The translations under genes were made by a program, and so were the position numbers. Positions 33,873 to 47,475 of a stretch of DNA of 64,000 nt are shown one piece after another (positions within the stretch are counted from its first letter, which is position 1; each line of letters opens with the position of its first letter). The stretch spans positions 496,001 to 560,000 of the forward strand of contig JANVFP010000009.1 of NCBI GenBank assembly GCA_027919835.1. The letters run 5' to 3'. The notes beneath the pieces are model-generated. The model was not told where the DNA came from. It saw nothing but the letters and a program-made list of their open reading frames with translations, and made no database searches. This stretch comes from Lentinula raphanica (taxonomy: Eukaryota > Basidiomycota > Agaricomycetes > Agaricales > Omphalotaceae).

Positions 33873-35989
33873 GCTTCCTCGAGTAAGATTATACGGAGTT
33901 ATCGTTCTTCTCCCTTACCACCGAGACTCGATGACTTTTTTCTGAGTCTCCCATTATCACGAACAGAACAAGTCGTATCCCAAAATCGCAGTCCTTGGCC
34001 GTGTTTTCGAGTCATCACCCTTATCACCGAGTCCGAGTCCGAAGGCGTCCAAGGGGCTGAATGGCTTATCTATCGTGAAAGTTATAAGGTGAACGAGGCT
34101 CACTATCATCGCGTCGAATCAGGTCGAATCCCAAAATCGTCCTTGGCCGCTCTTCTTCTTCGAGTCATACCGTGGAGTCTCATTGCAATTTCGAGTTAAA
34201 TCTGCTTTCAGGACCTGACTCTCAGTGGACGACGAGTCTCACCATAATCCATGTTGTCAGAGATGTTGTCATTGTGCATGGCTGAAGGTAAATTCACCTC
34301 AATTTCTCGTCGACCGACTACTAACAAGTTCCCACTGAACACTAGCACTCAGCTTCTCTAACATAGTCCGACGGAGTATCTCTGTTCTATTCTATAGTTT
34401 GCCTGGACTGTTATTCTGGGAGTCGACGTCGTTTCTTCGCCAGCAGAAACCCCATAGTCAAATTCAATGTGAACCTCTCGATCTCCCACTAGTATCCCAT
34501 GGCAATTTTTTTGAAAACATATGGCCCCACCCATGATAGTGGTTTAAATGTGTGTTCACCGTATGAATTCAATATCTCACACTTCAAAATCCTGGGAGCG
34601 ATTCAAGTGACAATGTTGGCACCTCCACTCATGTCTCCTACACGAGACACCACTTCTGAGGTGTATGAATTTCGAGAACAGCTTGCTTTGGATATGATTT
34701 CACCGTCGAGAGGCTCAGCATCCAGATCATGATCGAGCGAGTAAAGGCATTGGCAAGCCAGGGAAAACCTCAGTCCACACTATACTGATTTCAGAGTTGG
34801 ATTTATGCTAGATCACGCTTCGCCAGTTTAACTGCCAGCTGTACTATAGTGGGTTTTTGTTGGCAGAAGTCTCTCAACTTAGGGGCTCGGTTTTGAGGTT
34901 TCTAGAGCCTGCTACTGTACCTGAAGTTCAGAAAGGACGATAGAGTGAATTCTGATGTTCTTGTGGTTCATTGATTGTTGCGTAAATGATATGGGCAGGC
35001 ATAGCTGCCGTCTGCCTCTGCCAATAAGTACTACCATACTGTCGGTGCCAATGTGCACTGTGCAGCGTGAAAGGAGTCCATTTTTGTCATGCCAAGATTA
35101 TATAGCGAGCTTGAGTGCATTGAACATTCCCAGCTTCCCCCCACTACGATTTTTCACATACGTAGATCGATGGAGTAGGATAATAGTTTCTGAGCCTCTC
35201 TGCTGAGAGTGAACCCGTTAAACAATGAGCGCTTATGGTTGGCGCCGGTAGTGGCTGTGAGATTACCTAAAATGGAAAGAAGTGGGGCGCAGTTAAGGCG
35301 GGTCCGGTGACCAATGACCGGTGACTGATTTATCAAAGTACTCGTCCACCACTTTATTCACTTTTCTATCACGAGTCCCAGTTGGAATTCCCACTCAGCT
35401 TTAACTTTTACTTCCATCTTCTCCTGAACGGCTGTCTCCGAACGCTTTAGAGCTCAAAAAGGGTCCTATAATCTGCGCGCTCTTGACTGTGTACCTAGAA
35501 CATCACCCTAGACCTGTACAACATCTCTAGACGATTCCCAATTCTCTTCTGTACACCCTCGACATTATCAACGCTGACGACCATCCGTTAACGAAAATCT
35601 ATTCTGCGAAACCTCTCAAAAGGAGCTGGTGGCCTCTCCCGTAGATCTTCCGTGTCTTGTGAGTTATTTTTCTGTCCAATCCGCTTCTAGCTAACAGATT
35701 TTATCGTCGAAAGACAGACAGAAAACGAATAGAGATTTCCTTGCTTCCAAGACCTCTCAAGACCGTAGATTTTACCATCACTCGATCCAGGTATCTTCCG
35801 TTACACCTGCTCGATAATAAGGCGCTGTACTCTGCGTCAAAGATTTAATATTACCGGGGTAACAACCTAGTCAGTCTCTTCCCGGTGTCTTTTGACCACG
35901 TCATGTTACTGACCGGATCTTCTGCGCTTTCCTCACTCTCTGCGACCCTGACACTCGATCCCGTTACAGATCCTCGGGAACTGCTCACG
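33873..35989. other. Intergenic region, PSP1 promoter and leader side
   Basis: 2.1 kb with no recognisable gene. A diverged direct duplication with TATCCCAAAATCG and TCCTTGGCCG as landmarks lies at about 33973-34015 and 34124-34170. The last 550 bp are pyrimidine-rich and contain a likely leader intron (GTGAGT near 35660), fitting a 5' UTR of the PSP1 gene. Confidence 0.45.
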
Positions 35990-38900
35990 ATGTCAAATTC
36001 CTCACCTTCACCAAACTCCGAAGAACGCCCAAATCGTTTTGCCACACCGGCGTCGAACCAACCCAACACAAATCTGACTCCTAACGAAGCAGCACCAGGA
36101 AACCACCTATCCGCACGTGCAGCTTCCCAACCTCCGCGCTCGTCTGCTTCCAACAATGTTCTACCTAGTTCGACGACCGCATCTAGGTCTCCCTGGTCCC
36201 AATCCCAAACTTCCTCTGCAAAAGACCCGCGTGACCGATATCTCAGCCCAACACGTACATCTGGAATCCCAATGCCTTCTCAAACCCGCAGTTCTTCCTT
36301 TTCCGGCCCAGGTCTTGGCACTCATCCGCACTCTTTCTCCGGCCTCGGTACTTCTGCGAACGGTGGGAGTGGAATCGGGTACTTCTCGCGGTTCGATTCG
36401 ACGTTTGAGGATGACGAGTCGTTAATTGACGATCCGCAATATGGTGGCGGAGACGACGGTGGCGACGAAGATGATGTGGATGCGATGATTGGTAGAGTGA
36501 GGCCTTCTGGAGATCCGTACGACGAATATTCGGATTCGCCTGTGTATTCAAGGAAGGGGGTAGGAATTGCAGGAGGCGGTGTAGGGCGTTATGGTGTTGG
36601 AAGCGGAAGGTTGCCACCATCGCTATCAAGCTCCCTTAGCCCCTCTCAATTACCTGGTATGTGTCACGCAACCTCACTTTTGTTATTTTTCTCATTTATA
36701 CAAACGTAGGAACTGTTCCGTTCACATCTCCTTCTCCTCGATCGTCAACCTCCTCTAGTCTGGCATCTCAAATTCTGAGGGAAGACGCACGAGGTCGTAC
36801 TTTTGCACCTGATCTAAGCCGTAGTCGGAGTCAGAGTCTTGCCACGACGACCGTAGGCAGGGGACCTGCCGGACTTGGGGCAGCTGGAATGTATGGATGT
36901 GAGTGTTCGATACCGTTCTTCTTTCCTTCCGTACATTTTTGGCCACATGGGCATCGAAAGTCAATGGAGCGCGAAGTCCTGGTTTGATGATCCTGTATAT
37001 GGTTTCTGCCGGGAGTCAATGGTTTGATTTTGTCATGAATTAGCCTTGAGGGCATGGGACCGTTCCTTTCTCATTTGGACCGTCCTGGTGGGGAATAGTG
37101 GATATTTGCATCCCCCATCTTTCTTCTTTTATACTCTAGGTTTTTCCGTGATATTCGAAAATACTAACCGTCTATAACTCCAACTAGTACCATCTCATAA
37201 CCCTCACGGATACTCACGAGACACGTCTGGTCTCGGCTCGACTATGGCGTCGTGGAATGGGAACGACTCCGATCATGGGTTTTCGCTTCTCCGTGAACGC
37301 TTGGATCCTTCCCACTCTCGGTTCGGATCCTACAATGAATATAGCGACTATGGAGACAAATTGCATGATACCTCTAACCAGAGCCCATTCTTGCGCGATG
37401 TCAGCCAGATCATGCGAGACGATGGTCCGCTCAGAGAGTTGTGGGATCAGTCTGCTGGAGGAGCACCACCACCCCGGGGCTTGGGTTTGAGGAATTCCCT
37501 TTCGCGAGCGTATTCCGGCGGAGGAGCGTTCAATACGGGTATTAAGACTGGTGGATATCCACCAGGAAGCGGAGGAACAGAGTTGGAGGATATCCCTGGG
37601 AGCGGAGCGACGTCCAGACGTCACAGCGTGAGCGTCGTTCAGCCAGTCCGGCGTGGGAGTGGATTACAAGGCGAGCTTGGTGGAAGTGCGGTGGATGATG
37701 AGTATGAGTATGAGTATGGCCAATCCCAAGGTGGCTTGGGCATGAGAAGGGGTGGGAATGTTGGGCTTGACGCACTGGGTATGGTTGGGATGGGCAGAAC
37801 GGTGTCTATGGGTGGTGGTGTTCACCCTCATGGAGGACCTTCGTCCGCTGGCGGAGCTGGAAGAGGCTCGCTGATGTTATCGGATGAAGATCTACTAGAT
37901 CCGATGCCTGGTTTGGGAGCGGGGAAGCAGGGCGGAAGACACCCTATGGAGTCTCTCAATAACAGTCTGGGTATGATGAATCTGAACGATATCAACCAGT
38001 CATTGTATCAACATCAACAGCAACAATATGCTCTGGAGATACCTCAGCAAAGGCGCGGTTCCGTGTCCCCCGGTACCGGTGCCGGCAGTCTTCCCCATGA
38101 AGGCTCTAGTCCTGGCCACCAATACCACGACAAGGATTCTTCTTCCTTTGCTAGCCAAGAACATACCCCCCAACAACATACACAGCTCCCCCAGGGCTCC
38201 AACGGTCTCGGCGCAGGTTCAAGTTATGCCTCTAGGGCCAGGTCGACATCTCAGTCTCAGCAACAGCAAGGCAATATCTCACCCACGATGGGTCGTGGAA
38301 TGGGCAACCAAGGATTTTTCGGTTCGCAGCATCCTCCACCTCAGCCTCAACAAGGCCCGAATTACAACCAAGCTCACGCCATGCCGAGGAGGACGTCGAA
38401 TGCGAGTGGTGGAGGTCCTGTGTTGGATATGTCGTATGTCACTGGACCTCATGGTCATGCCCAAGGTCATCATCCTTCGCATCCTGGTGCTGGGCATCCA
38501 CAACAACAGCAGCATCCTCATCAAGCGAATCTCCATGGCCAACATCCTCATGCACCCCAGCCAGAACATGCGCTAGGGCGTGGTGTACCCCTTTCCGCTG
38601 TGCCTTCGACGTGGAAGTTGTTCATTGTCGAGTTTAAAGCAGGTCGTACGGATCTGTTCTATCTCACTGACGCCGTCAAGATGGAGATCATGAGGAATGA
38701 TCCTGGTTATAATCCCATGCAAGGTCGTAATGGAGCTGGTCACGCGCATCCGGAAGGAGCTGAGGGAACAGAATCTGCGGTCTATCCCATCAAAGTCGGG
38801 GACCTTGTCATCGTCGAAGCTGACCGAGGGCGTGATCTAGGAAGGGTCGTCAACGACAACATCACTGTCCAGGAGGTAGAAGCTTGGTTGGAAGCCGGAC

Positions 38901-39489
38901 GGAGTGCATCCGGTCAATTACTCGATATGAACCAACAACAGCAAAACCAACCATGGAGTGATTCACCGATGGCTACACCGATCTCACCTACGGGTGTGTA
39001 TGCTGGTATCCCTCCTCCTACTCCAGTCGGCTCGAATCCATCCGGACCCACTCCTGGTGGAGGATCGAAGAAGGAAATTAACCCGAAGCAGATTTATGGC
39101 AAAGCCGGACCGGCAGAGGCGAGTTTGTTGGCGGCGAAGATGGGTGATGAGATGAAGGCGCTGCAGTTGTGTCAGAGCAAAGTACGCGCGAAGAAGTTGC
39201 CGATGGAGGTGGTTGACGCTGAGTACCAATGGTAAGCTTTTTCTTTTGTTTTGTGGTTTTGTTTGTTGGGTTGTTGATGAGAAATGTCTACAGGGACCGA
39301 CGCAAGCTGACGTTCTATTTCGTGGCGGATAAAAGAATTGATTTCAGAGAGCTTGTGAGAGAGCTTTTCAGGTGAGTTCTTTTCTCTGTGCGTCATGAAC
39401 GATTGTTTATGAGCTCTGGTGATACATGTAGACTTTACAAGACCCGTATCTGGATGGCTTCATTACAAGGCGGAGGTGGCTTTGAGTAG
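35990..39489 (+). CDS. PSP1: PSP1 C-terminal domain protein
   Basis: Homologue of yeast Psp1, an asymmetric, low-complexity protein that suppresses DNA polymerase alpha/delta mutants and associates with P-bodies. The product is long (about 1000 residues) and mostly disordered: Ser/Pro-rich N-terminus, Gly-rich and acidic stretches, then Gln/His/Pro runs (HQQQQ types, about 38000-38560). The conserved part is C-terminal: PSTWKLFIVEFKAGRTDLFY, YPIKVGDLVIVEADRGRDLG, LCQSKVRAKKLPMEVVDAEY, then across an intron DRRKLTFYFVADKRIDFREL, VRELFRLYKTRIWMASL. Introns follow QLPG, MYG, AEYQW and ELFR. The start at 35990 (MSNSSPSPNSEE) was chosen because upstream frame lacks protein character; an earlier in-frame ATG at 35902 is possible. 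The stop TAG is at 39487-39489. Confidence 0.88.
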
Positions 39490-40909
39490 TGATGCTGGGC
39501 CAGGCTATTCCACGTCAGGCAACAATATATGACGAACCAAGATGTTCACCCAAAAAATTGAATGATGCGTCGAATGAACGCCTCCTTGTACTACCAGTAA
39601 TTATCCTTTTTCCTATTCTTGCTCTCATCTCGAGAAAATGCTCTCTGTTTTATGTAAGTATAACTTGTCTTTCACGCGGACCACAAACAACGCAGATTGA
39701 TTTCGAATCTCCTGTTTTTTTTCGGAAACCAGCTCATGCACGTTCATTCATTCCGTCCCATCTCGAGTCCCTGTGTCTCCCAATCATATCGACTCTTATA
39801 TGCTCCCTGTTTGCAACGTTTATTACACCTATTTCTTTCTTGTACGCGCATACCCACCTTGATTTCGATCCCAAAGAGATTTTAACTGGAGATTCACTTG
39901 AAAGGCTGGCTATCTGTTCATATATATCTATTTACATCTGTACTACACTAGGGTTGTGTTCAAAGATAGGCAATTTTGAACCAAAAGACAAAGAGAAATG
40001 CCACAAATCGAGTGTTTCCTGCAGGTTTCCTGTATGCAAGCTTGGGCAAGCTTCGCGTTTGCCTTCGCAGAATGCTCCAAGAATTGAAGCCGAATGCATC
40101 ATGTCTTTCCATCAAACTCCTAGATTTACTAACACGAGCTCTGACGTGGATATGGAGCTCTTCATATCCTGAGGATCGCATACTAGGGCCTCAAACGGGA
40201 AGCAAGATTGAAGGGAGGAGCTAGAGGTCCGACCCACGTCGGATGCGAGCTTTCCAAATAGGGGCTAATATCGCGCGTGGGAATCCTACTCCACGACCTC
40301 TCAACACGATGATGAGACGCGACTTACACCAGACTTCCATTGTCCAAAATCTCATCCGCTACATTGCAACATGGCCAACGTACTCCTACTTCTTGGGCTC
40401 TCTAGCCAGGACCAGGCAAATCTCCTAAAACTACAAACAGAAGACCAGAAACAACCATGATCAATTGTGCATGCATGGAAGCTGCGTGGTAAAGAGGGCT
40501 GCTCGTCGCTTGTCGGAGTCTGCAGAGCTTGAGGCTAATTTACGGCTGGAGATTGCGTGTTTGGTCAAAAGGTAGTCATGGTAAGCAATTGGGGTTCTAT
40601 TTGCTGAATGGACTATGCTGACTTGCTTTAAGCTCGCACTCGCATACCGAACACAAACATGGCGCTACATTAGACGGATTAGTTAAACTTTTTCTGAAGT
40701 TGCTTGTTTGCAATGAAGTTATCCGAGGAGTACGTTCTACGCTTGGCTCAGAGTTTTGTCTCGTATCCGGCTCACGTTAAAGGCAACAAATCTGTATAAT
40801 TAACACCCTGACCGAGTCCGCGGGTCAGAGTGTAACGAACTCGAGTCTGACAGCATATGTTACAAGAAAAATCAATAATGCCAAGAAACTTTTTCGCGCC
40901 GATTCACAA
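39490..40909. other. Tail-to-tail intergenic region
   Basis: 1.4 kb between the stops of the PSP1 and zinc-finger genes. A long open plus-strand frame directly after the PSP1 stop has UTR-like composition and no motif. No gene recognised. Confidence 0.5.
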
Positions 40910-42467
40910 TCAGAACACGAGCACCCTGCCAAACATCTCCCTACCTCCTCCACCGAAATTTCCGACGTCTTTTCCACCAAAGATGTAGTTGCTCATCCCA
41001 GGACCTGGAAGCTGTGGCTTTCGCGCCCATTCCCGAGGGTGATATGGCGTCACACCGACGTTCTCATCTAGAGAGTTTCGTTCTTCATATGCAGATGGAA
41101 CCACAGGCGGGAGAGGGACCGGCGTCGCCTTGTGCAGTTCTTCGAGGATGAAACCTCGGAGAGAGTCGGGGATCCAACGAGAAGGAGACGGTGCTCGCCT
41201 TCGGCGTTTACACGTTGTCTGAGAGGCTAATTGAGATGGGGTCCTGGTCGGACGAGTTTGCGAAACGCTGTGTGGGGCACGAGGACCGGGACTAATGGAG
41301 TTCGATGTACGATTCGCGGTCGCAGTGCGAGAACGCTCGTTAGAGGGCGTAGTATGAGCAGGCTCCGGAGATGAATCGGTTCCAGTCGTCGCGGTTGGTG
41401 GAGAGTGGATAACGTTAACTGGCTTCAAGATGCAACGACGAACGTGTCGATTCAAGTTGGATGCTACGCCGAATCGTCTCCCACAAGTCTCGCATTGGAA
41501 AGCTGGTAGCCAAGTTCAGCACGAATGGTCATTTTGTGTTTCGAGCAAGCGAAACGAGACAATCGAACAAAACACACCTTTTTCTCCTGTGTGGACGAGT
41601 AGATGCTGCGACCGTTCAATCAGCGATCTATCATAATAGAACAACAAAGTCAGGGCTAGAGCTTTACCTTTCTCAGGGTACTCGGACGATCAAAGCTGCG
41701 CATACAAAAGTTTGATTGTGAGCTGGGGAAGAGGGGAGGAAGAAACATGAGCTGTGACACCCAGCGTACCGTTTATGACACATCGAACATGCGTGTTTCC
41801 TCTCTCGAGCAAGCGTGAATTCTTCTTCGGGAGGAGCTGAAGACATATGTACAGCTGAAAGATGTTCAGAGGGCATATTCATAGGCGTAGGTGGGACGAT
41901 GGGCGCGATATCATTCGTGCTCGCTCCGTTGGGTCTCATGAGGATAGCCATCTCGCTTGGTGTTGGGACTTTGAGAGTGTTAGGAGATGGGGCAAAGGCC
42001 GAGTAGGACCCGCCTTTAAATGAGAAATCAGGACGAAGAGCGGCGGAGTCTGCCAAACGTGCATGGGGATGTCCGTGGGTTGAGGGGAGATCCCAAGCTG
42101 GTTGATATGGATGAATATCCTCGGCATAGACCTCGTTAGAGAGTGCAGAGGATGGATTCCCGGATTCTGACAAGCCGGTGGCGTTGGGAAGGTGCACGAC
42201 TGGGAATGTGGAGGAGCTGGAGCTGGATTGCGCATCGCCATTCGTCGATGTCCCTCCGCGATCAAAGAAATGATATGGATACTCGTGATCTAGACAAGCA
42301 GTCGGCGGCGATCCGTCTGAGAAGCCATACAGGCCAGTCATCCCTGTATGACTTGTCGTCGCTACGGGGTAATGCTGCAGCTGAGCAGAGCCTGCATATG
42401 TCGTCGTGTTTTGGGCGTAAAAGAGCGTTTGGGGATCAGGATCATTCGTATAATAGTGAGTCTGCAT
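40910..42467 (-). CDS. C2H2 zinc-finger transcription factor
   Basis: Nuclear DNA-binding regulator with two adjacent C2H2 fingers assembled over three exons: HACSMCHKRFDRPSTLRK, HLLVHTGEKAF, QCETCGRRFGVASNLNRHVR and then RC. The TGEK linker between fingers is canonical. The first 250 residues are Ser/Thr/Pro/His-rich and disordered (possible activation region); after the fingers comes a Thr/Ser/Pro-rich stretch with a basic patch CKRRRRAPSPSRW and a tail DSLRGFILEELHKA, YHPREWARKPQLPGPGMSNY. The start at 42467 (MQTHYYTNDPDPQ) is followed by continuous coding. The target genes cannot be read from the sequence. Confidence 0.88.
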
Positions 42468-43701
42468 GAAGCGGAAGGGGAACCATCATCAGTCCGTTTA
42501 AGTGGTCTGTTATATATAATAATGAACTCACTTCTTCTATGACCTTTGCCAGGCCTCCATATCTTCCTGGACGGTCTTTACATAACCAAAAAGTCACTCA
42601 ACCAGTAGGCTTCCTTTCCTCATGGCACCGTGGGCCATCACAGAATCACTGCCCAGGTGAGTCTATCGGAATTCGTTCATCATACTCTCCATATCCAAAC
42701 TGCACCAACCTTTCCACTCTTTCGGTTCTTCTCTTCCCTATACTGCTCTGATCTCCTTTTGCTATTTCGAGCCCGACGATTCGCAAAAGAAGTTTTTCTC
42801 GTTGTAAGTAATACCGACATTCTTTCTCAATGTTTTGTCCGACTTACTCTTTTTACGCTCTCTCCAGAACTCATGGGTCCAAGCGTACAAGCACGGAGTT
42901 TTGCTCTTCGTTTTTTCCCTCAGGCTTCCTTTTACCTCATGCCATAGACCTGCCGAACTTTGAAACGCGCTCTCACACGTCGCAACAACCACGGTTAAAG
43001 TTCAGTTTCTCATAAATCAACAACTTTTCTTCGACAGCTTGTCTTTAACCTATCAATCACAGTAAGAGAAAATGAACAAAAAGACTGTTTCACCCGTTGA
43101 CAGAATCATCCGTTGAGCCAAAGTCAACCTAGCCGCTCCCAAATCTCTTATTTGTTACAACATGACAACCTTGGCCTTGGGGTTTTTGCCTGACAGGAAA
43201 CTCTGTGATAAAAGTGTCGACGTCAATCTTCGAATACGCCTTTTCCTCTGACGATACTTCTCACTGGAAACGTGTTGATGAGGGTCGAATCTTATTCGAA
43301 GGCCTGGAATCAAAACTTTGCTCTCTCCCAAGGGCTCTATGCTATAGTAATAGTATGAAAGGATGTAACCTCCAGTCGGAATTGTCAGATTCAACTCAGA
43401 TAACTTACTACTGCCGCAGCTGAATCGCCCAGGACATAAAAAAGGGTTAGGGAAGTGGCGAAGAATGGAACTGTCCAACGGGATCTCATAGTCTGGTACC
43501 CAGAACCTTTTCTTACAATCGTCGTCAACTTCTTGTCATCGATAACGTCGACGAGAACTCGCAAAAGAATTAAAACCCTCACACGCAACTCACTCTAATC
43601 AGGACATATATGGATAGGAGGACTCTGGAGCCAGTCGAAAATAATATTTCTCCTTAATGGATCATAATCCGATGGAATACACGAGGCGAAACCTCATTAA
43701 C
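42468..43701. other. Zinc-finger gene upstream region
   Basis: 1.2 kb, pyrimidine-rich on the plus strand, containing the zinc-finger promoter and the 3' end of the next gene. A short minus-strand frame near 43391-43588 (LLRVLVDVIDDKKLTTIVRK) could be an exon but nothing joins it convincingly. Confidence 0.45.
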
Positions 43702-46700
43702 TCAACTAGATCTTTCAAGATTTTGAGAACCCACCACCGTCATTTCGTCGTCGGCAGCAGCGGCCAACGTGGAACTCGAGGAACTAGAACGCTCTTCACG
43801 GTACAAGCCGGATGCAAGTAATAATAATATCTAGACTATACGAATACAAGTCGCTCTTGATGTATGATGATTGCGGGAAAACCTACCTAAACCATGTACG
43901 TAGCATCCTATCGGGTGAATTTACCAAGAATTTTGCTGCCACCTGCCATGAGGAACATGAGGGAACGGTCTCACTGGCACACGACTGGTGGCTGAACAAG
44001 TGCACTTACTCTGTGCCAGGTTTCCCAGTCTATTTTCCAGTTGTTGGCGAGTGTCTTGTCCAGCTATTTTATCCAGAGCACTTCGGGCATAGTTTGTAAG
44101 ACTCGATGAGGACGGTCCCGAGGGCATGTGCTGGGGATAACTCGGATAACTTCCGGCGTAAGACTGATTAGGAGCAGAGACTGGCGAAGGCATAGGTGTA
44201 GGACCTAATAGAAGAGGAGAAGATACGAAATAAGTGGACGAACTCCCGATTAACCACGACTAGTGTAAGAACTTACGAGGTGGGATAGAAGGGGGAGACG
44301 ACCACTGACTAGGGTTATTATACGGCGAAAACGTAGATGGCGAAAAAGCACCATTACCCTGAGCGGCATAGTACTCTGGCATCTGATACGGTTGCGACGG
44401 AGGCGGGGGAGGAGGGCCATTGTTTTGACTATAAGGTTCTGCAAACCCTCCCCCGGCAGATGGACTATGCGGAGGACTCATCCCCGGGTAAGTACTTCCG
44501 AAAGAAGGTTGGGGAGGACGAGAAGAAGAAGAAGGACGAGAAGAATACGGTACTGCAGGCGGGTGAGACAACGTCTGGTCATGAAATTCAGCACGAAAGG
44601 AAGGATTGCTCGGATGAGCCGTGTAAGTTGAGTGGGAAGAACCTGTCACCAAGCCTGGACTAGCCGCTAGAGAATGACCTCCTATAGATGGTGTATCTGA
44701 TGCAGGAAGCCCACTCGGTGGTCCGGAAAGATGAGCTTGAGGGAAAGCTACCGACGGTTCATCGGAAATCACTGAGTTCATTGCAGGCTGAGGGTTGACA
44801 GGTTGTATCGACTCGCAGATGGGATGCTGAATTCCACTCTGAGCGTCATAAGGACTGGTAGGCCTCAATAAACTCTCCGATCTGATTGAAGCATACGACG
44901 ATGTCCTGCCTGGCTGATACGGCTGATACGGCATCGATGAAGGCGGTCGATCATTGCCTGCCTCCCAACCTGCAGGAGGCCATTGCGGTGTTTGCGTCCA
45001 GCGCCCAGTAGGAGCTGGTGATGACGAAAGCTGCGATTGTGACTGAGTTTGAGGCTTCGAAGCTGAAACTGTTTGAGGTCTGGACATGCGATTGGGCTCC
45101 GGAGGACGGGAACGAGAGGGATGAGCTGGAGGTGGTGATACTGACGCACTAGAACCAGATGAGCTGCGACTAGGGTGAGAAGGATGGAGCGGTGGCCGCG
45201 TAATGGACGACGTTGGAACTTCATTTTCAGGGGAAGGTGAAGACAATGACTGACGAGAGACATCAGAAGCAAGCGAAGCGACTGTGGCATCCATTGACTC
45301 AGTCTGAGACGAGTTCGTGGCTGCATCGGTCGATTGCAAATGGACATTTGTGTCCTGAACTTGAGGCGAAACAGTAGCCGGGACTTCAGCCTCAAGAGAA
45401 TATGGAGGTGGAGGTGCTTCAAGTTCGGCTTTACCATCTTTCTGTGCTGTAGAGAGCCAGCTCTGATACGATTGTCCACCCTCCAACTCTTCAGCCGAGC
45501 CAGACACAAAATCTCCTGTTTTGTGTTTTACTTCTTCATACCGCGGTCGCGTGGACCAATAATCTTGCAACTCCTTGGACGGAAACGTCTCATGAATCAT
45601 TCTTTCGCTACGCAAGCCTTCTGCAGCGAACCCACAAATTCTCATATACCTGAAGAGGAAGAGAAAGCTCGGTCGTGAGTGTTTTAGGAAACGAACATGC
45701 AGAGAAATGAATTGCACCAATCCGCCGGTAGATCATAGCCATCTACGTCGAGGGCCATGAATGAATATTTCTCGGAACGGGGCAATAAACGACTCTTTTC
45801 AACGACTGGCATGAGAGCAGTGCCTTCGTCGTATCTAAATCATCGCGGGTATAAGATCAGTATTCTAATCTAAAAGCGAGAGTTAGGGGAGGACACACTC
45901 ATCCCACATAGCCCTTAATAGAACAGTCATGACATGAGTTTCCTTAGAAGAGAACTATCATGCTCACCCATACATAACCCTAAGGCCGAGACGCTTTACA
46001 TTGAAGATCTGCTGCCACAAGAACTTGCCACCGTTTCGTTTGATTTGATTGAACTTCCACTTGCCCTCGCTGAGGTTCACACCCTGATGACATAGTCGTG
46101 GCTAATTAGTAGCCTCTTGGTATAGTTGGCGTCGCTTACTGAGAAACCAGGGTATACCACTGGGATATAGTCAATTTTCCTTCCACCTTCCTCGTGACTC
46201 TTTCTAAGGAACTCTATGTCTGCCTTCATATAATGTTCCGCATACATATCAACATGTTCCTCGTCTGTTAATCGACCGACCATCCAAGGCGATATAGCGT
46301 CGAATTCCTGGAGCCACACGTCGAGAAAAGCAGGGTTGCGATCCGCGTCTTCAGTAGACCTCCGCCAATGGGTAGCTGTACCTGTTAACGTACGTCATTT
46401 AGGACACCCGCGATCCATGGAAATGTATAGTACCAGCCATGATGTAGGCTCCGCCTGGGGTAACGTCTCTCACAAAGCGTGTGACCTCCCTCACCAGCTC
46501 AGGAGTATCCTTTCTCTTATCGAAACCGAAGCCTAATTATAAGGAACGGCCTAAAATAAGAACAGATAATGGTTCAGGAAAAGATGCTGACCCCAAAGCC
46601 CAATTACTGGCATGCCTCTTTCCTTCAGGTAATTCGGGCTTTCTAGTATATGCTTTTCGTGTATGAGGTGAATCCAGTCTTTTGTGAATATCCGCATTAC

Positions 46701-47475
46701 TTGGTCGGGCTCGACTCCTGAAACATCATACCTAGATCTTTTGAGCAAACCATGTTCAGACAGGATGCGAAGGCGACGTACATTATAGCGAAAACGCGAC
46801 CTTCACTTTCCGCGGCTTCCTGAACGCGATCGTTAACCTCGTCTCGAAGACGCGGCATGCCTTTGCTCCCGCGTTCCGTATCGCATTGTCCCAAGAACCT
46901 TTGCAAAAACACCCCATCGATTCCATGGCGTGCCATCCAGTTGAAGTGCCTGATAGGATATATAGTAAACTTCCTTGGAGAGAAGAATGTGGATAGAATC
47001 ACACCTTTTGACGGTCTTTGGATGGCGTGAAGAGAAAAGGGTAGCCGGTTCTCCTGAGTGGGATGTTATTCCTGGTACAGGATATAACTCTGAAGGAGAG
47101 TATTCTTTCATATCGGGCCAGAGATCAATTGTAGGTCTTCCGCCGATAGGTAGTGGATAGTTTAACCAGTGTAGCCATCCATGGTGACCTTGTGAGAGAT
47201 GAGAACAGAGATTCCGATACCGTCCAAAATGCCTGTAATACCTGGGTCGATTGGTTCTCCATCTCCAGCACAGGTGAACCTGAGGATTTGGGATCAGCCA
47301 GCGCCAGTTATTCAATGAGTATTGCAACTCACCATCCTTGATATCCTACAAGAAATTTATCTTGAATAGTCGAAGGGTCTGCGCTGCCAGAGTAATGGTC
47401 GTCAACCAAGGGAAGAACACCGCATATATGCAATATTTACCGTCTCAATACGCGACCATCAACTTGACTGCTCAT
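43702..47475 (-). CDS. GH71/GH99-like domain protein with long disordered tail
   Basis: The N-terminal half resembles glycoside hydrolases of the GH71/GH99-like group (TIM-barrel enzymes on alpha-linked glucan or mannan), but there is no signal peptide, so it appears intracellular. Exon 1 starts at 47475 (MSSQVDGRVLRR) and splices to ADPSTIQDKFLVGYQGWFTC. Then come GDGEPIDPG, HHGWLHWLNYPLPIGGRPTI, DLWPDMKEYSPSEL, HFNWMARHGIDGVFLQRFLG, YDVSGVEPDQVMRIF, MPVIGLWG, FDAISPWMVGRLTDEEHVDM, YIPVVYPGFS, YDEGTALMPVVEKSRLLP and DGYDLPADWYMRICGFAAEG. From RPRYEEVKHKTGDF on, the C-terminal 450 residues are Pro/Ser/Gln-rich (APPPPYSLEAE), with a final helical block SLTNYARSALDKIAGQDTRQ and an ending ADDEMTVVGSQNLERSS. 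Around a dozen exons. Substrate and location are unproven. Confidence 0.82.

Noticed and set aside
39489..40172. 227-codon plus-strand frame right after the PSP1 stop
   Set aside because: No motif, no acceptable start context, and UTR-like composition; PSP1 already ends in its conserved terminus.
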